From contig NZ_JBHSYO010000004.1 in the NCBI RefSeq assembly GCF_042662685.1, forward strand, positions 1-64,000: a stretch of 64,000 nucleotides of DNA. The letters are read 5' to 3'. The position numbers and the translations under genes were made by a program. Under the pieces are notes generated by a model that saw only the letters and a list, made by a program, of their open reading frames with translations, ran no database searches and had not been told where the DNA came from. Position 1 is the stretch's first letter. Each line of letters opens with the position of its first letter. Positions 53,411 to 62,948 of the stretch are shown one piece after another. This DNA is from Pseudobowmanella zhangzhouensis (lineage in GTDB: Bacteria > Pseudomonadota > Gammaproteobacteria > Enterobacterales > Alteromonadaceae).

Positions 53411-54406
53411 ATGCAAAAGAAGTTTGTGTCAATCGCATGTAGTGTAATTGCCATGTCTAACGCAGCGCTCGCGACGGAGGCCTACATGGCTCCTTTAGCT
53501 GAGCAATCGTTACTGGCAGATATTCAAAAAATCAATGAAACAACATTGGTTGCGGTCGGTGAGCGAGGACACATTCTGATAAATACCAATAATCAGGGCT
53601 GGCAACAGCAACCCGTTCCTACCAATCAAATGTTAAATGCCGTCGATTTCGTTGACGACCAGCATGGCTGGGCGGTCGGCCATGACGCAATTATTCTGGC
53701 TACCGATGATGGTGGTCTGCATTGGACGGTTCAGCAAAATTTACCAGATTTAGAAAAACCTCTGATGGATGTGCATTTTTTTGATGCACAGCATGGCATC
53801 GCGGTGGGCGCCTATGGCCTATTTTATAGAACCCAGGATGGTGGACAAAGCTGGGTAAAAGAACTTCATGGCGAAGTATTACTTGAAGATGATCAGGCGT
53901 ACTTGCAGGAACTGCGAGACGAAGATGAGCAGCTGTATTTGCAGGAACTGGCATCTGTTTTACCGCACTTTAATCGTTTATCGGCTGGCCGTGAAGGTCG
54001 ACTTTATATGGCTGGGGAAATGGGTCTACTGGCCTTCTCCGATGATCAAGGGCGCAACTGGCAACGCATTGATGTTCACTACAACGGGTCATTTTTTGAT
54101 GTGATGCAAGTGCCAAATGGCGAGGTTATTGCCGCAGGTTTACGTGGCAATATCTTTCAGTTAACCGACGGAGTGTGGCAACGTATCGATAATCCGACTA
54201 AATCATCCATCAACAGTATTGTAGCGGTTGATGCAGATACCACGGTATTTGTCGGTAATAATGGTCGCATCCTGACGTTAACGAAGGGCAAACTTTCTAC
54301 CTTTCAGACAGAAGATGGAAAAGCCATAATCAATGCGCTCGCCAGCCCAAATGGATTGATTGCTGTGACTGAGTCCGGCATTAAACAACTGCCACTGAAT
54401 AAATAA
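53411..54406 (+). CDS. YCF48-like secreted beta-propeller protein
   Basis: About 331 residues from the ATG at 53411 (AGAGGA upstream). The signal peptide ends SNAALA. The rest is a BNR/YCF48-type propeller with repeats of the form GWAVGHDAIILATDDGG, GIAVGAYGLFYRTQDGG, RLYMAGEMGLLAFSDDQG and so on. An acidic insertion (DQAYLQELRDEDEQLYLQEL) interrupts it and looks like a 12-residue duplication. Known YCF48 proteins assist assembly of photosystem II; here, with DUF1302, DUF1329 and RND genes, an assembly or scaffold role for the envelope transporter is inferred. It ends 2 nt before the RND gene. Confidence 0.85.
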   Translation: MQKKFVSIACSVIAMSNAALATEAYMAPLAEQSLLADIQKINETTLVAVGERGHILINTNNQGWQQQPVPTNQMLNAVDFVDDQHGWAVGHDAIILATDDGGLHWTVQQNLPDLEKPLMDVHFFDAQHGIAVGAYGLFYRTQDGGQSWVKELHGEVLLEDDQAYLQELRDEDEQLYLQELASVLPHFNRLSAGREGRLYMAGEMGLLAFSDDQGRNWQRIDVHYNGSFFDVMQVPNGEVIAAGLRGNIFQLTDGVWQRIDNPTKSSINSIVAVDADTTVFVGNNGRILTLTKGKLSTFQTEDGKAIINALASPNGLIAVTESGIKQLPLNK

Positions 54407-54408
54407 TT

Positions 54409-56754
54409 ATGAGTAATACCAATAAATTTATTTTTGCCTGCGAGAATGCGATTTTCTCTTTTCGTGCGCTGGTAGTCGGAATTTTTGTTCTGATTACGGT
54501 ATTTTTGGCGTATCAGGCATCGCATCTCAAGTTAGACGCCGCGTTTACTAAAAACATCCCGCTGAATCACGAATACATGCAGAACTATATTAAGCATCAA
54601 AGTGATTTTGGTGGCGCAAACAACGTGCTGATTGCGGTATGTGATCGTGAGCACGACATGTTCAATACGCGCTTTTTTGACCGACTCAAAGCGGTGCATG
54701 AAGAAGTGTTTTATTTGCCCGGCGTAGACCGTGCTCAGGTCGTGTCGCTATTTGCGCCATCAACGCGCTTTACTGAAATCGTCGAAGGCGGGTTTTCAGG
54801 CGGGCCGGTTATCCCTTCAGATTTCAATTCCAGCCGTGATAAAGATCTACAGGTGGTCAAAGAAAACGTGGTGAAAGCGGGCATTGTAGGTCGTCAGGTT
54901 TCAGACGATTTTCACTGTGCCATGGTTACTGCGCGCCTGATGGAAATCAATCCTGAGACGGGCGAGAAGCTGGATACCATTGGATTTGCTGGCAAACTTG
55001 AAACCCAACTACGCGATAAATTCGAAGATGATGCCATTAGCCTGCATATCATCGGCTTTGCGAAAATGGTTGGTGATGTGGCCAATGGTGCAAAAGGCGT
55101 GGTGCTGTTCTTTGCCATTGCTATCGCCATTACCGGCATCATGGTGTACCTGTTTTCCAAATCATTGCCAAAAACTATTCTGGCGCTGACCTGTTCAGTG
55201 GTTTCAGTGGTTTGGCAGATGGGCTTATTGACGCTGTTAGGGTTTGGTCTGGATCCTATGTCAATTCTGGTACCGTTTTTGGTCTTTGCCATCGGCGTCA
55301 GCCATGGTGTGCAGATGATCAATGCCGTGGGTAAAGAGGTACGACGTGGCCTAAGTTGCCGGATTGCCGCAAGGCGCGCATTTGCCGGTTTGTTGGTGCC
55401 TGGTGGTATCGCACTGCTGTCTGACACAGTTGGTTTTTTAACCCTGTTGGTTATTGATATCGGTATCATCCGTGAATTGGCTATTACTGCGAGCTTAGGC
55501 GTAGCAGTTATCATTCTGACCAACCTGATTCTACTGCCGGTGTTACTGAGCTATGTGAGTTTGGGTGAGTCTTATAAGGCGCGCTTCTCCAAAAGTGACG
55601 GACGTCACAACCCGTTCTGGTTTGCTATTTCCAAGTTCGCAGAACGCAAACCGGCTGCGATAATTCTGGCCGTGACCGCTGCATTGTTCGTCGTGGGGTA
55701 TTTTCAATCGCAACAGATGAAGATTGGTGACTTACATGCTGGTGCACCTGCACTACATGAAGACTCACGCTATAACCAGGATACATTCCTGATCACAGAT
55801 AAATTCGCGATCAGCGTGGATTACATTTCGGTGTTGGTTGAGGCGACGCCAAATGCCTGTACATCTTATCCTGTGATGAGCGCCATCGACGAATTTCAAT
55901 GGAAAATGGAAAACGTTGCGGGGGTTAACTCGGCCGTGAGCCTGGCATCGGTCGCGAAAATCGTCAATGCCGGTTACAACGAAGGTAACCCGAAATGGCG
56001 GGTATTGCCGCGTAACCAGCAAACCTTGGTGCAGGCGATTAGCCGGGTTCCAACCACGTCTGGTCTATTGAATGGCGATTGCTCTGTAATGCCGGTGATT
56101 ATCTTCTTAAATGATCACAAAGCGGAAACCATTGAGCGAGTGGTAGAGGCGGTCAAACAATTCCGCACCGAGTATCAAAGTGACGACCTTAAGTTCCAAC
56201 TGGCATCCGGTCCTGTTGGGGTGATGGCAGCCACCAATGAAGCGGTCAAAGACGCTCAGCAGCCCATGATGTGGTACGTGTTTGGCGCAGTGATCTTGCT
56301 GTGTTTACTCAGTTTCCGCTCGCTGCGAGCCACGTTATCCGTGGTTATCCCGTTATACGTGGTGTCGGTATTGGCACAGGCTTTGATGACGAAACTGCAA
56401 ATTGGTCTGACAGTGTCAACGCTGCCGGTCATCGCGCTGGGCGTGGGGATTGGTGTGGATTACGGGATTTACATCCTCTCAACCATGAATGCCAAGTTAA
56501 AACAGGGCGTTGCAGTTCGTGAGGCCTATTTACAGGCGTTGGAAGAGCGGGGCAGTGCAGTATTGTTTACTGGGATCACCCTGGCAGTTGGTGTGAGTAC
56601 CTGGGTATTCTCGGCGCTTAAATTCCAGATGGATATGGGGATTTTGTTGACCTTTATGTTCGTGGTAAACATGTTGGGTGCAATTATTGTATTACCGGCA
56701 CTTGCCGCGTTTTTCTGGTCAAATCAGAGCAATTCGACCAAGGTTGGCGACTAA
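54409..56754 (+). CDS. RND/MMPL family transporter
   Basis: A 781-residue RND-superfamily protein of the MMPL/hopanoid-transporter type. Two halves each have one N-terminal helix, a periplasmic loop and five helices; the first half contains FLVFAIGVSHGVQMINAVGKE and the second ALGVGIGVDYGIYILSTM, both the GxxxD/H proton-relay type region of TM4. It lacks the extra length of AcrB-type pumps (about 1030 residues). Likely exports or relocates a lipid-like substrate from the outer leaflet of the inner membrane. It closes the DUF1302-DUF1329-YCF48-RND set, with a strong terminator after it. Confidence 0.92.
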   Translation: MSNTNKFIFACENAIFSFRALVVGIFVLITVFLAYQASHLKLDAAFTKNIPLNHEYMQNYIKHQSDFGGANNVLIAVCDREHDMFNTRFFDRLKAVHEEVFYLPGVDRAQVVSLFAPSTRFTEIVEGGFSGGPVIPSDFNSSRDKDLQVVKENVVKAGIVGRQVSDDFHCAMVTARLMEINPETGEKLDTIGFAGKLETQLRDKFEDDAISLHIIGFAKMVGDVANGAKGVVLFFAIAIAITGIMVYLFSKSLPKTILALTCSVVSVVWQMGLLTLLGFGLDPMSILVPFLVFAIGVSHGVQMINAVGKEVRRGLSCRIAARRAFAGLLVPGGIALLSDTVGFLTLLVIDIGIIRELAITASLGVAVIILTNLILLPVLLSYVSLGESYKARFSKSDGRHNPFWFAISKFAERKPAAIILAVTAALFVVGYFQSQQMKIGDLHAGAPALHEDSRYNQDTFLITDKFAISVDYISVLVEATPNACTSYPVMSAIDEFQWKMENVAGVNSAVSLASVAKIVNAGYNEGNPKWRVLPRNQQTLVQAISRVPTTSGLLNGDCSVMPVIIFLNDHKAETIERVVEAVKQFRTEYQSDDLKFQLASGPVGVMAATNEAVKDAQQPMMWYVFGAVILLCLLSFRSLRATLSVVIPLYVVSVLAQALMTKLQIGLTVSTLPVIALGVGIGVDYGIYILSTMNAKLKQGVAVREAYLQALEERGSAVLFTGITLAVGVSTWVFSALKFQMDMGILLTFMFVVNMLGAIIVLPALAAFFWSNQSNSTKVGD

Positions 56755-56781
56755 GTTGCAAAAATGTAAACAAAACCTACC

Positions 56782-56808
56782 AAAAGGCCGCTAAGCGGCC
56801 TTTTATTT
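56782..56808 (+). terminator. Terminator after the RND gene
   Basis: AAAAGGCCGCT (56782-56792) and AGCGGCCTTTT (56794-56804) are separated by a single A; in practice a small loop forms at the apex. A T-rich tail follows. Confidence 0.9.
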
Positions 56809-56869
56809 TGCTTCTATTGTGCTGATAAATTCGAGACAATATTAAAAACACCTTGTTTGTCAAACTCTT

Positions 56870-56898
56870 GCCAAGCCTCTGCTAGAATTGAGGCTGGC
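56870..56898. promoter_or_regulatory. Inverted repeat before the NAD-GDH gene
   Basis: GCCAAGCCTC (56870-56879) faces GAGGCTGGC (56890-56898) with one bulged base. A TAGAAT hexamer (-10-like) sits in the loop between the arms, 35-40 nt before the start codon, so the dyad could be an operator over the promoter. Confidence 0.4.
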
Positions 56899-56921
56899 GA
56901 AGTCGTCAATCGGATAATTAC

Positions 56922-59900
56922 ATGGCAAATGCTCAAACACCCTCGGTCGTGCTGGATAATGTTTACAAACTTATCCAACAAAAAGTAGATAAAAAACAAT
57001 CACCTCTTGTTACCCAATTCGCCCGCATTCTTTTTAGCAATATTTCTAAAGATGATTTAGAAAATCGCAACGATAGTGACCTGTATGGCGCTACCCTGAG
57101 CTTGTGGAATAAATTCGCGCAATATGACGGTCAGGCACCGCTGGTTAAGGTGTTTAACCCTGAAGTGGATACCCATGGCTGGAAGTCCAGTCATACTGTG
57201 GTTGAGATTATCGTTAACGATATGTCTTTCTTGGTGGACTCAGTGCGTATGGCACTGAACCGGATGAATATTGCTACTCATCTGCTGCTGCACACGCCCG
57301 TACTACTAAAGCGGGATGAGGACAATAAAGTCAGTGAGTTTATCGCTAAAGATAAGAACTCAGACCAAAACTTAAAACAAACCATATTCATGATTGAGAT
57401 TGACCATCAGAGTCAACCTCAGGCGCTGCAAACTATCGCAGAGGAGTTAATTTCTGTAGTCGAGGAAATCTCACTGGCAGTGAATGACTGGCAGCCAATG
57501 CGTGACCGACTGTTGGATATCATTGCACAATACAAAGATTATCCGATGCCACAAGGCGAACAGGTCCGCCAGGAAATCATGCAATTCCTCAAGTGGGTCT
57601 CGGATCATAACTTTACCCTCATGGGCTACCGCAGTTATGAGTCGAAAGCGATCAAAGGCGATTACCGTTGGGTACCAAATGTAGACTCCAGCCTGGGTCT
57701 GATGAAGCGTTCCATTTCTCCACGTGACCGCTTGTTATCAAATATTCCCTTATCTGCCCGTGAAGAAACACTCAGCAGTAACCCTCTGATCCTAACTAAA
57801 ACTAATAGCAAATCACGTGTGCACCGCAATGCTTATATGGATTACATCGGCATCAAACGTTTTGATGAAAGTGGTCGGGTTATTGGTGAAGACCGCTTTA
57901 TCGGTCTGTATTCATCGGCATTTTATAACCGCAGTGCCACGGATTTACCGATTTTAAGTAAGAAAATTGAGCGTATTTGTCAGCGTTCGGGCTTTGTTAA
58001 CGGCAGCCACGCGTATAAAGCGTTCGTCAACATTCTCGAAACCTATCCGCGTGATGAATTACTGCAGGCGCGTGAGTCTGAATTGGAACAAATTGCCACG
58101 GGTATTCTGCAAATGCAGGAGCGGGGTATCTCGCGTCTGTTTGTCCGCCGTGATCCGTTTGGCCGTTTCTTCTCGTGTATGGTGTATGTACCTCGGGAGC
58201 GCTACAACACGGCACTGCGTATTGATACACAGCGTTTGCTGGCTCAATCATTTGGTAGCGATCGTGAAGTGGAATTCACGACCTTCTTCTCCGAATCCGT
58301 CTATGCGCGTACCCATTACATCGTGCGGGTTGTAAACAATAATGTGGAAATTGATGTGAAGGAAATTGAAAAGAATCTCATCGAGCTGTCCAAAGGATGG
58401 AACGATAAACTCACTGCGGCATTGAAATCCAGCCATGGTGAAGCCACCGGTAAAGCGCTGGATAATCTGTATGGTGACGCGTTCAGTCGTAGTTACAAAG
58501 ATCACAACCTGCCGAGCACCGCAGTTGTTGATATCGAGAAAATTCAGGGATTAAGCGAAAGTAAAACTCTGGATATGCTGTTCTATCGTCCACTGGAAGA
58601 GAACGACAGCAGTGATCTGGTTAAGTTAAAGCTGTTCCACTTACACGCGCCGATTCACTTATCGGATGTATTGCCAATGCTGGAGCATTTTGGTCTGCGC
58701 GTAATTGACGAAAGCCCCTATCAGGTTAAAACGGCTAATGGCACTGTAAGCTGGATCATGGACTTTACGATGCTGCACAAAAACAGCACGCATATGAGTC
58801 TGGATAAAGCACAAGGGTTATTCCAGGAAGCCTTCTCTCAGGTATGGAATAAGCAACTGGAAGATGACAGCTTTAACCGTTTGGTGTTGGGGGCCGGTAT
58901 GCTGGGGCGTACGGTGACGATTCTGCGTGCCTATGCCAAATATATGCGTCAAACCGGTAGTTCATTCAGTAAGGACTATATTGCACGTACGTTGGACAGT
59001 TATCCGAATATTGCGAAATTACTGACTGATTTGTTTGATTTGCGCTTTAATCCGTTTATCAAACGCAATGAAAAACGCGTTGAAGAAACCATTGCCACTA
59101 TTAAACATGAACTGGAAGCGGTGAATAACCTGGATGATGACCGGATTATCCGTCGCTATATGGACATGATTCTGGCGACCCTTCGCACCAACTTCTATCA
59201 GAAAGATGCGGAAGGTAACGACAAGCCGTATATCAGCTTTAAAGTGCAGCCTGATCTGATTCCGGAAATGCCGCTGCCATTACCTAAGTTCGAAATTTTC
59301 GTCTACTCACCTCGGGTTGAAGGTGTGCACTTGCGCGGTGGTAAAGTTGCGCGTGGTGGCTTGCGCTGGTCTGATCGTATGGAAGATTTCCGTACCGAAG
59401 TATTGGGTCTGGTTAAGGCCCAGCAGGTTAAAAACACGGTGATCGTGCCGGTCGGTGCCAAAGGTGGTTTTGTATGTAAAACACCACCGACGGAAGGTGG
59501 TCGTGCCGCGTTTCTGGAGGAAGGTAAAGCCTGTTACCGTATCTTTATTCGTAGCTTGTTAGATATTACTGACAACATTGTCGCAGGTGACATAGTGCCG
59601 CCTAAAGATGTGGTGCGTTTAGATGAAGACGATCCGTATCTGGTTGTAGCGGCGGATAAAGGAACCGCCACGTTCTCTGATATCGCCAATGGCATTTCAG
59701 AAGAGTACAACTTCTGGTTAGGCGATGCGTTCGCATCAGGTGGTTCTGTAGGTTACGACCATAAAGGCATGGGCATTACTGCTCGTGGCGGTTGGGAGTC
59801 GGTTAAACGTCATTTCCGTGAAATGGGTATTGATTGTCAAACCACCGATTTTACCTGTGTGGGTATCGGTGATATGGCCGGTGACGTATTTGGTAACGGC

Positions 59901-61754
59901 ATGTTGTTATCAGAACATACGCGTCTGATTGCAGCCTTTAACCATTTACATATTTTCTTCGATCCGAATCCAGATGCGAAAGCCAGCTTTGCTGAGCGTA
60001 AACGTTTGTTCGAAAACCCTCAGCTCAGCTGGGAAGATTACGACGCCAAACTCATTTCAAAAGGCGGTGGCATTTTCCATCGTAGTGCTAAGTCAATCAA
60101 ATTGACCGCTGAAATGAAAAAATGTCTGGGTACCAGTCAGGCGTCAATGACGCCGAGTGAACTGATTAAAAACATCCTGAAAATGGAAGTGGATTTAATC
60201 TGGAACGGAGGGATCGGTACCTACGTCAAATCAACCAAAGAATCTCATGCCGAAGTAGGCGATCGCGCTAACGATGACTTACGGGTTAACGGTAAAGATT
60301 TGCGCGCCAAGATTTTTGGCGAAGGCGGAAACCTGGGTTGTACTCAGTTAGGTCGTGTGGAATACGCCATGCACGGTGGCCGCATCAATACCGACTTTAT
60401 CGATAACGTTGGTGGGGTGGACTGTTCGGATAATGAAGTGAATATCAAAATCCTGCTCAACACCCTGGTTGCTGATGGCGACATGACGCTTAAACAGCGT
60501 AATAAATTGCTGTATGAGATGACCGATGATGTTTCGCGTATTGTGTTGCAGGATTGCTACCGTCAAACCGGTTCTATCTCTGTAACACACCGTGCTGGTG
60601 TGAGTATGCTCAAAGAAGAGTTGCGCTTTATTCACGGCCTGGAAAAAGAAGGTTACCTGAACCGCGAGTTGGAATTTATCCCATCTGACGATGAAATCTC
60701 GGAGCGTCTGGCTCAGGGCACCGGTCTGACCCGCCCGGAACTGGCTGTGCTGACTGCCTACGGCAAAATGGTGTTAAAAGAGAAGCTCAACATCAGCGAG
60801 ATTACCGATAATCCATTCCACGCCAAGTTACTGCCAGAGGCTTTCCCGCCGGTACTGCGTCAGAAATACGCGAAACAAATGCAAAACCACCCACTGCGCG
60901 GTGAGATTATTGCCACCAAACTGGCAAACAATCTGGTTAACGACATGGGCATGAACTTTGTTCACCGCCTACAGGAAGAGACGGGCGGTAATGTTGCGGA
61001 AATCGCTCATGCATACGCCATCGTCAAAGGGGTGTATGACGCGCAGAGCCTGATTGACCAAATCGAAAAGCTGGATAATCAGGTTCCTGCAGACGTACAG
61101 ATGCATATGCTCAATCAGATCCGTCGTAATTTACGCCGCTCATCTCGTTGGTATTTACGTCACGGTCAGAAAGGCATGGACATTCAAAAGGCTATCGATT
61201 TTTATCGTCCAGCCAGTGAAGACCTGCTGAAAAACTGTGCGGATTACCTGATGCCTGATGAATATAAAGGCCTGGTAAAAGATAGCGAGAAGCTGATTGG
61301 CAAAGGCGTGCCAAAAGAGTTGGCATTCCATGTCGCCTGTTTAAGTACGTTGTTCTCTGCGTTTGACCTGGCGCAGGTGGCTGAGCAGGAGAAAGCTGAG
61401 CGAGCCAAAGTTGCGAGCCTTTACTTTAAGTTGGGTTACAAGCTCGAGATTCACTGGTTCCTTGAGCAAATCAACAATCAGGACGTGGGCAACCACTGGC
61501 AGGCACTGGCGCGCGCTTCCTATCGTGAAGAACTGGATTGGCAGCAGCGCTCACTCACTACGGTACTGATTCGCTATGGAAAAGACATGGCGGATACAGA
61601 TACAATTCTGGATGAGTGGATGCAGGCACATCAATACCTGCTGGAACGCTGGACGAATATGATGTACGAATTCAAAACCAGCACCACACACGAATTTGCC
61701 AAGTTCTCAGTGGCATTGCGTGAATTGATGCTACTTAGTGTTAATTGCGGTTAA
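56922..61754 (+). CDS. gdhB: NAD-specific glutamate dehydrogenase, large (about 180 kDa) type
   Basis: A 1610-residue NAD-dependent glutamate dehydrogenase of the L_180 class, converting glutamate to 2-oxoglutarate and ammonia in amino-acid catabolism. A long N-terminal regulatory region (ACT-like segments, residues ~1-700) precedes the catalytic core: EIFVYSPRVEGVHLRGGKVARGGLRWSDR, VGAKGGFVCK (the substrate Lys), and GIGDMAGDVFGNGMLLSEH in the dinucleotide-binding part, followed by the family's C-terminal helical extension. Length is standard and the frame is intact. It is transcribed alone, with an inverted repeat in the promoter area and a terminator after it. Confidence 0.96.
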   Translation: MANAQTPSVVLDNVYKLIQQKVDKKQSPLVTQFARILFSNISKDDLENRNDSDLYGATLSLWNKFAQYDGQAPLVKVFNPEVDTHGWKSSHTVVEIIVNDMSFLVDSVRMALNRMNIATHLLLHTPVLLKRDEDNKVSEFIAKDKNSDQNLKQTIFMIEIDHQSQPQALQTIAEELISVVEEISLAVNDWQPMRDRLLDIIAQYKDYPMPQGEQVRQEIMQFLKWVSDHNFTLMGYRSYESKAIKGDYRWVPNVDSSLGLMKRSISPRDRLLSNIPLSAREETLSSNPLILTKTNSKSRVHRNAYMDYIGIKRFDESGRVIGEDRFIGLYSSAFYNRSATDLPILSKKIERICQRSGFVNGSHAYKAFVNILETYPRDELLQARESELEQIATGILQMQERGISRLFVRRDPFGRFFSCMVYVPRERYNTALRIDTQRLLAQSFGSDREVEFTTFFSESVYARTHYIVRVVNNNVEIDVKEIEKNLIELSKGWNDKLTAALKSSHGEATGKALDNLYGDAFSRSYKDHNLPSTAVVDIEKIQGLSESKTLDMLFYRPLEENDSSDLVKLKLFHLHAPIHLSDVLPMLEHFGLRVIDESPYQVKTANGTVSWIMDFTMLHKNSTHMSLDKAQGLFQEAFSQVWNKQLEDDSFNRLVLGAGMLGRTVTILRAYAKYMRQTGSSFSKDYIARTLDSYPNIAKLLTDLFDLRFNPFIKRNEKRVEETIATIKHELEAVNNLDDDRIIRRYMDMILATLRTNFYQKDAEGNDKPYISFKVQPDLIPEMPLPLPKFEIFVYSPRVEGVHLRGGKVARGGLRWSDRMEDFRTEVLGLVKAQQVKNTVIVPVGAKGGFVCKTPPTEGGRAAFLEEGKACYRIFIRSLLDITDNIVAGDIVPPKDVVRLDEDDPYLVVAADKGTATFSDIANGISEEYNFWLGDAFASGGSVGYDHKGMGITARGGWESVKRHFREMGIDCQTTDFTCVGIGDMAGDVFGNGMLLSEHTRLIAAFNHLHIFFDPNPDAKASFAERKRLFENPQLSWEDYDAKLISKGGGIFHRSAKSIKLTAEMKKCLGTSQASMTPSELIKNILKMEVDLIWNGGIGTYVKSTKESHAEVGDRANDDLRVNGKDLRAKIFGEGGNLGCTQLGRVEYAMHGGRINTDFIDNVGGVDCSDNEVNIKILLNTLVADGDMTLKQRNKLLYEMTDDVSRIVLQDCYRQTGSISVTHRAGVSMLKEELRFIHGLEKEGYLNRELEFIPSDDEISERLAQGTGLTRPELAVLTAYGKMVLKEKLNISEITDNPFHAKLLPEAFPPVLRQKYAKQMQNHPLRGEIIATKLANNLVNDMGMNFVHRLQEETGGNVAEIAHAYAIVKGVYDAQSLIDQIEKLDNQVPADVQMHMLNQIRRNLRRSSRWYLRHGQKGMDIQKAIDFYRPASEDLLKNCADYLMPDEYKGLVKDSEKLIGKGVPKELAFHVACLSTLFSAFDLAQVAEQEKAERAKVASLYFKLGYKLEIHWFLEQINNQDVGNHWQALARASYREELDWQQRSLTTVLIRYGKDMADTDTILDEWMQAHQYLLERWTNMMYEFKTSTTHEFAKFSVALRELMLLSVNCG

Positions 61755-61778
61755 TCCCCGCCTTACGCTAGTTACGTT

Positions 61779-61808
61779 AAAAGCCTCGGTTCGCCCGGGG
61801 CTTTTTAT
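61779..61808 (+). terminator. Terminator of NAD-GDH
   Basis: AAGCCTCGG pairs with CCGGGGCTT (one T-G pair) around a 5-nt loop, and TTTTT follows. It lies about 25 nt after the stop. Confidence 0.85.
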
Positions 61809-61832
61809 TATCCAAAATAAAGGGGCTTAATT

Positions 61833-62840
61833 TTGTACGGTATTTTAAAAAACTTGTTGTTCAGTCTGGATGCGGAAACGTCACATAACCTCACCATGGA
61901 TAGCCTCAAGTGGACGCAACACAATTTCCTCTCGTCCTTTTACACGCAAAATTTACCGGAAAAGCCGGTTGAACTATTCGGCCTTCGTTTTAAAAATCCG
62001 CTTGGTTTAGCTGCTGGGTTAGATAAAAACGGCGAGTGCATCGATGCCTTTGCAAAAATGGGATTTGGTTTTATCGAAGTAGGGACGGTTACACCACGTC
62101 CGCAAGCCGGTAATGATAAACCACGTTTATTCCGCCTACCTGAGAAGCAGGCGATTATTAATCGCATGGGATTCAACAATAAAGGGGTGGATTATCTGGT
62201 CGAGCAGGTTAAGCAGGCTGAATACGACGGTGTGCTGGGTATCAATATCGGTAAAAACAAAACTACTGAAGAGCAAGATGCCCTGAGTGATTATCTGATT
62301 TGTCTGGAAAAGGTTTATGCCCATGCCAGTTACGTGACGATCAATATTTCCTCACCCAACACCCCTGGATTGCGGAATTTGCAGCATGGCGATGCGCTGG
62401 CGCAATTGCTCGGTGGATTGAAGTCGGCGCAGACCCGTCTGTCCGATCTGCATGGAAAATATGTGCCGTTGCTGGTCAAAATCGCCCCAGATTTATCTGA
62501 TGAGGAATTGTTTTCCATGGCAGATAATTTTGTCAGCTCGGGTATCGATGGGGTAATAGCGACAAATACCACATTAGATCGTAGTCAGGTTCAGGGCCTT
62601 AAACATGCCAATGAAGCAGGGGGCTTATCCGGTTCGGTGTTAACCGTGCAAAGCCAAACGATCTGTGAAAAATTAATCGCTCGACTTGATGGTGCAATGC
62701 CAGTGATCGGGGTAGGGGGTATCGACTCGCCGACCGCGGCACAGCAGCGGATCAAGGCGGGATCGCCTTTGATCCAGTTGTATTCTTCATTGATCTATCA
62801 AGGACCGGATCTGATCGCCAAGATCGTAAAGTCTTTATAA
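61833..62840 (+). CDS. pyrD: Dihydroorotate dehydrogenase (quinone)
   Basis: Class 2 membrane-associated dihydroorotate dehydrogenase, 335 residues, fourth step of pyrimidine synthesis; FMN enzyme passing electrons to quinone. N-terminal helices for quinone access (ILKNLLFSLDAETSHNLTMDSL), then LFGLRFKNPLGLAAGLDKNGE, NRMGFNNKG, TINISSPNTPGLRNLQ (class-2 catalytic Ser), ATNTT and LIQLYSSLIYQGP. The start is TTG at 61833: AAAGGGG is well placed before it, and the family's N-terminus (MY...) matches. zapC follows 109 nt later. Confidence 0.96.
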   Translation: MYGILKNLLFSLDAETSHNLTMDSLKWTQHNFLSSFYTQNLPEKPVELFGLRFKNPLGLAAGLDKNGECIDAFAKMGFGFIEVGTVTPRPQAGNDKPRLFRLPEKQAIINRMGFNNKGVDYLVEQVKQAEYDGVLGINIGKNKTTEEQDALSDYLICLEKVYAHASYVTINISSPNTPGLRNLQHGDALAQLLGGLKSAQTRLSDLHGKYVPLLVKIAPDLSDEELFSMADNFVSSGIDGVIATNTTLDRSQVQGLKHANEAGGLSGSVLTVQSQTICEKLIARLDGAMPVIGVGGIDSPTAAQQRIKAGSPLIQLYSSLIYQGPDLIAKIVKSL

Positions 62841-62895
62841 TGATCCTGTTTAAAGACTCACAAAAAAGAATTAAATATTCCTTTAAAAACATGAT

Positions 62896-62907
62896 CTTAA
62901 CGTTAAG
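62896..62907. promoter_or_regulatory. Perfect 12-bp palindrome upstream of zapC
   Basis: CTTAACGTTAAG is a perfect palindrome about 42 nt before the zapC start, in the position of a promoter. No known site was matched. It may be an operator or chance in AT-rich sequence. Confidence 0.25.
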
Positions 62908-62948
62908 CTGTTACGAACGGTGCTTGAGCAACTGAATGGAAAATCGCA

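Noticed and set aside
54912..55523. 203-codon minus-strand frame inside the RND gene
   Set aside because: Low-complexity Ser/Thr/Pro/Asn translation opposite a transmembrane gene; no start signal or family pattern.
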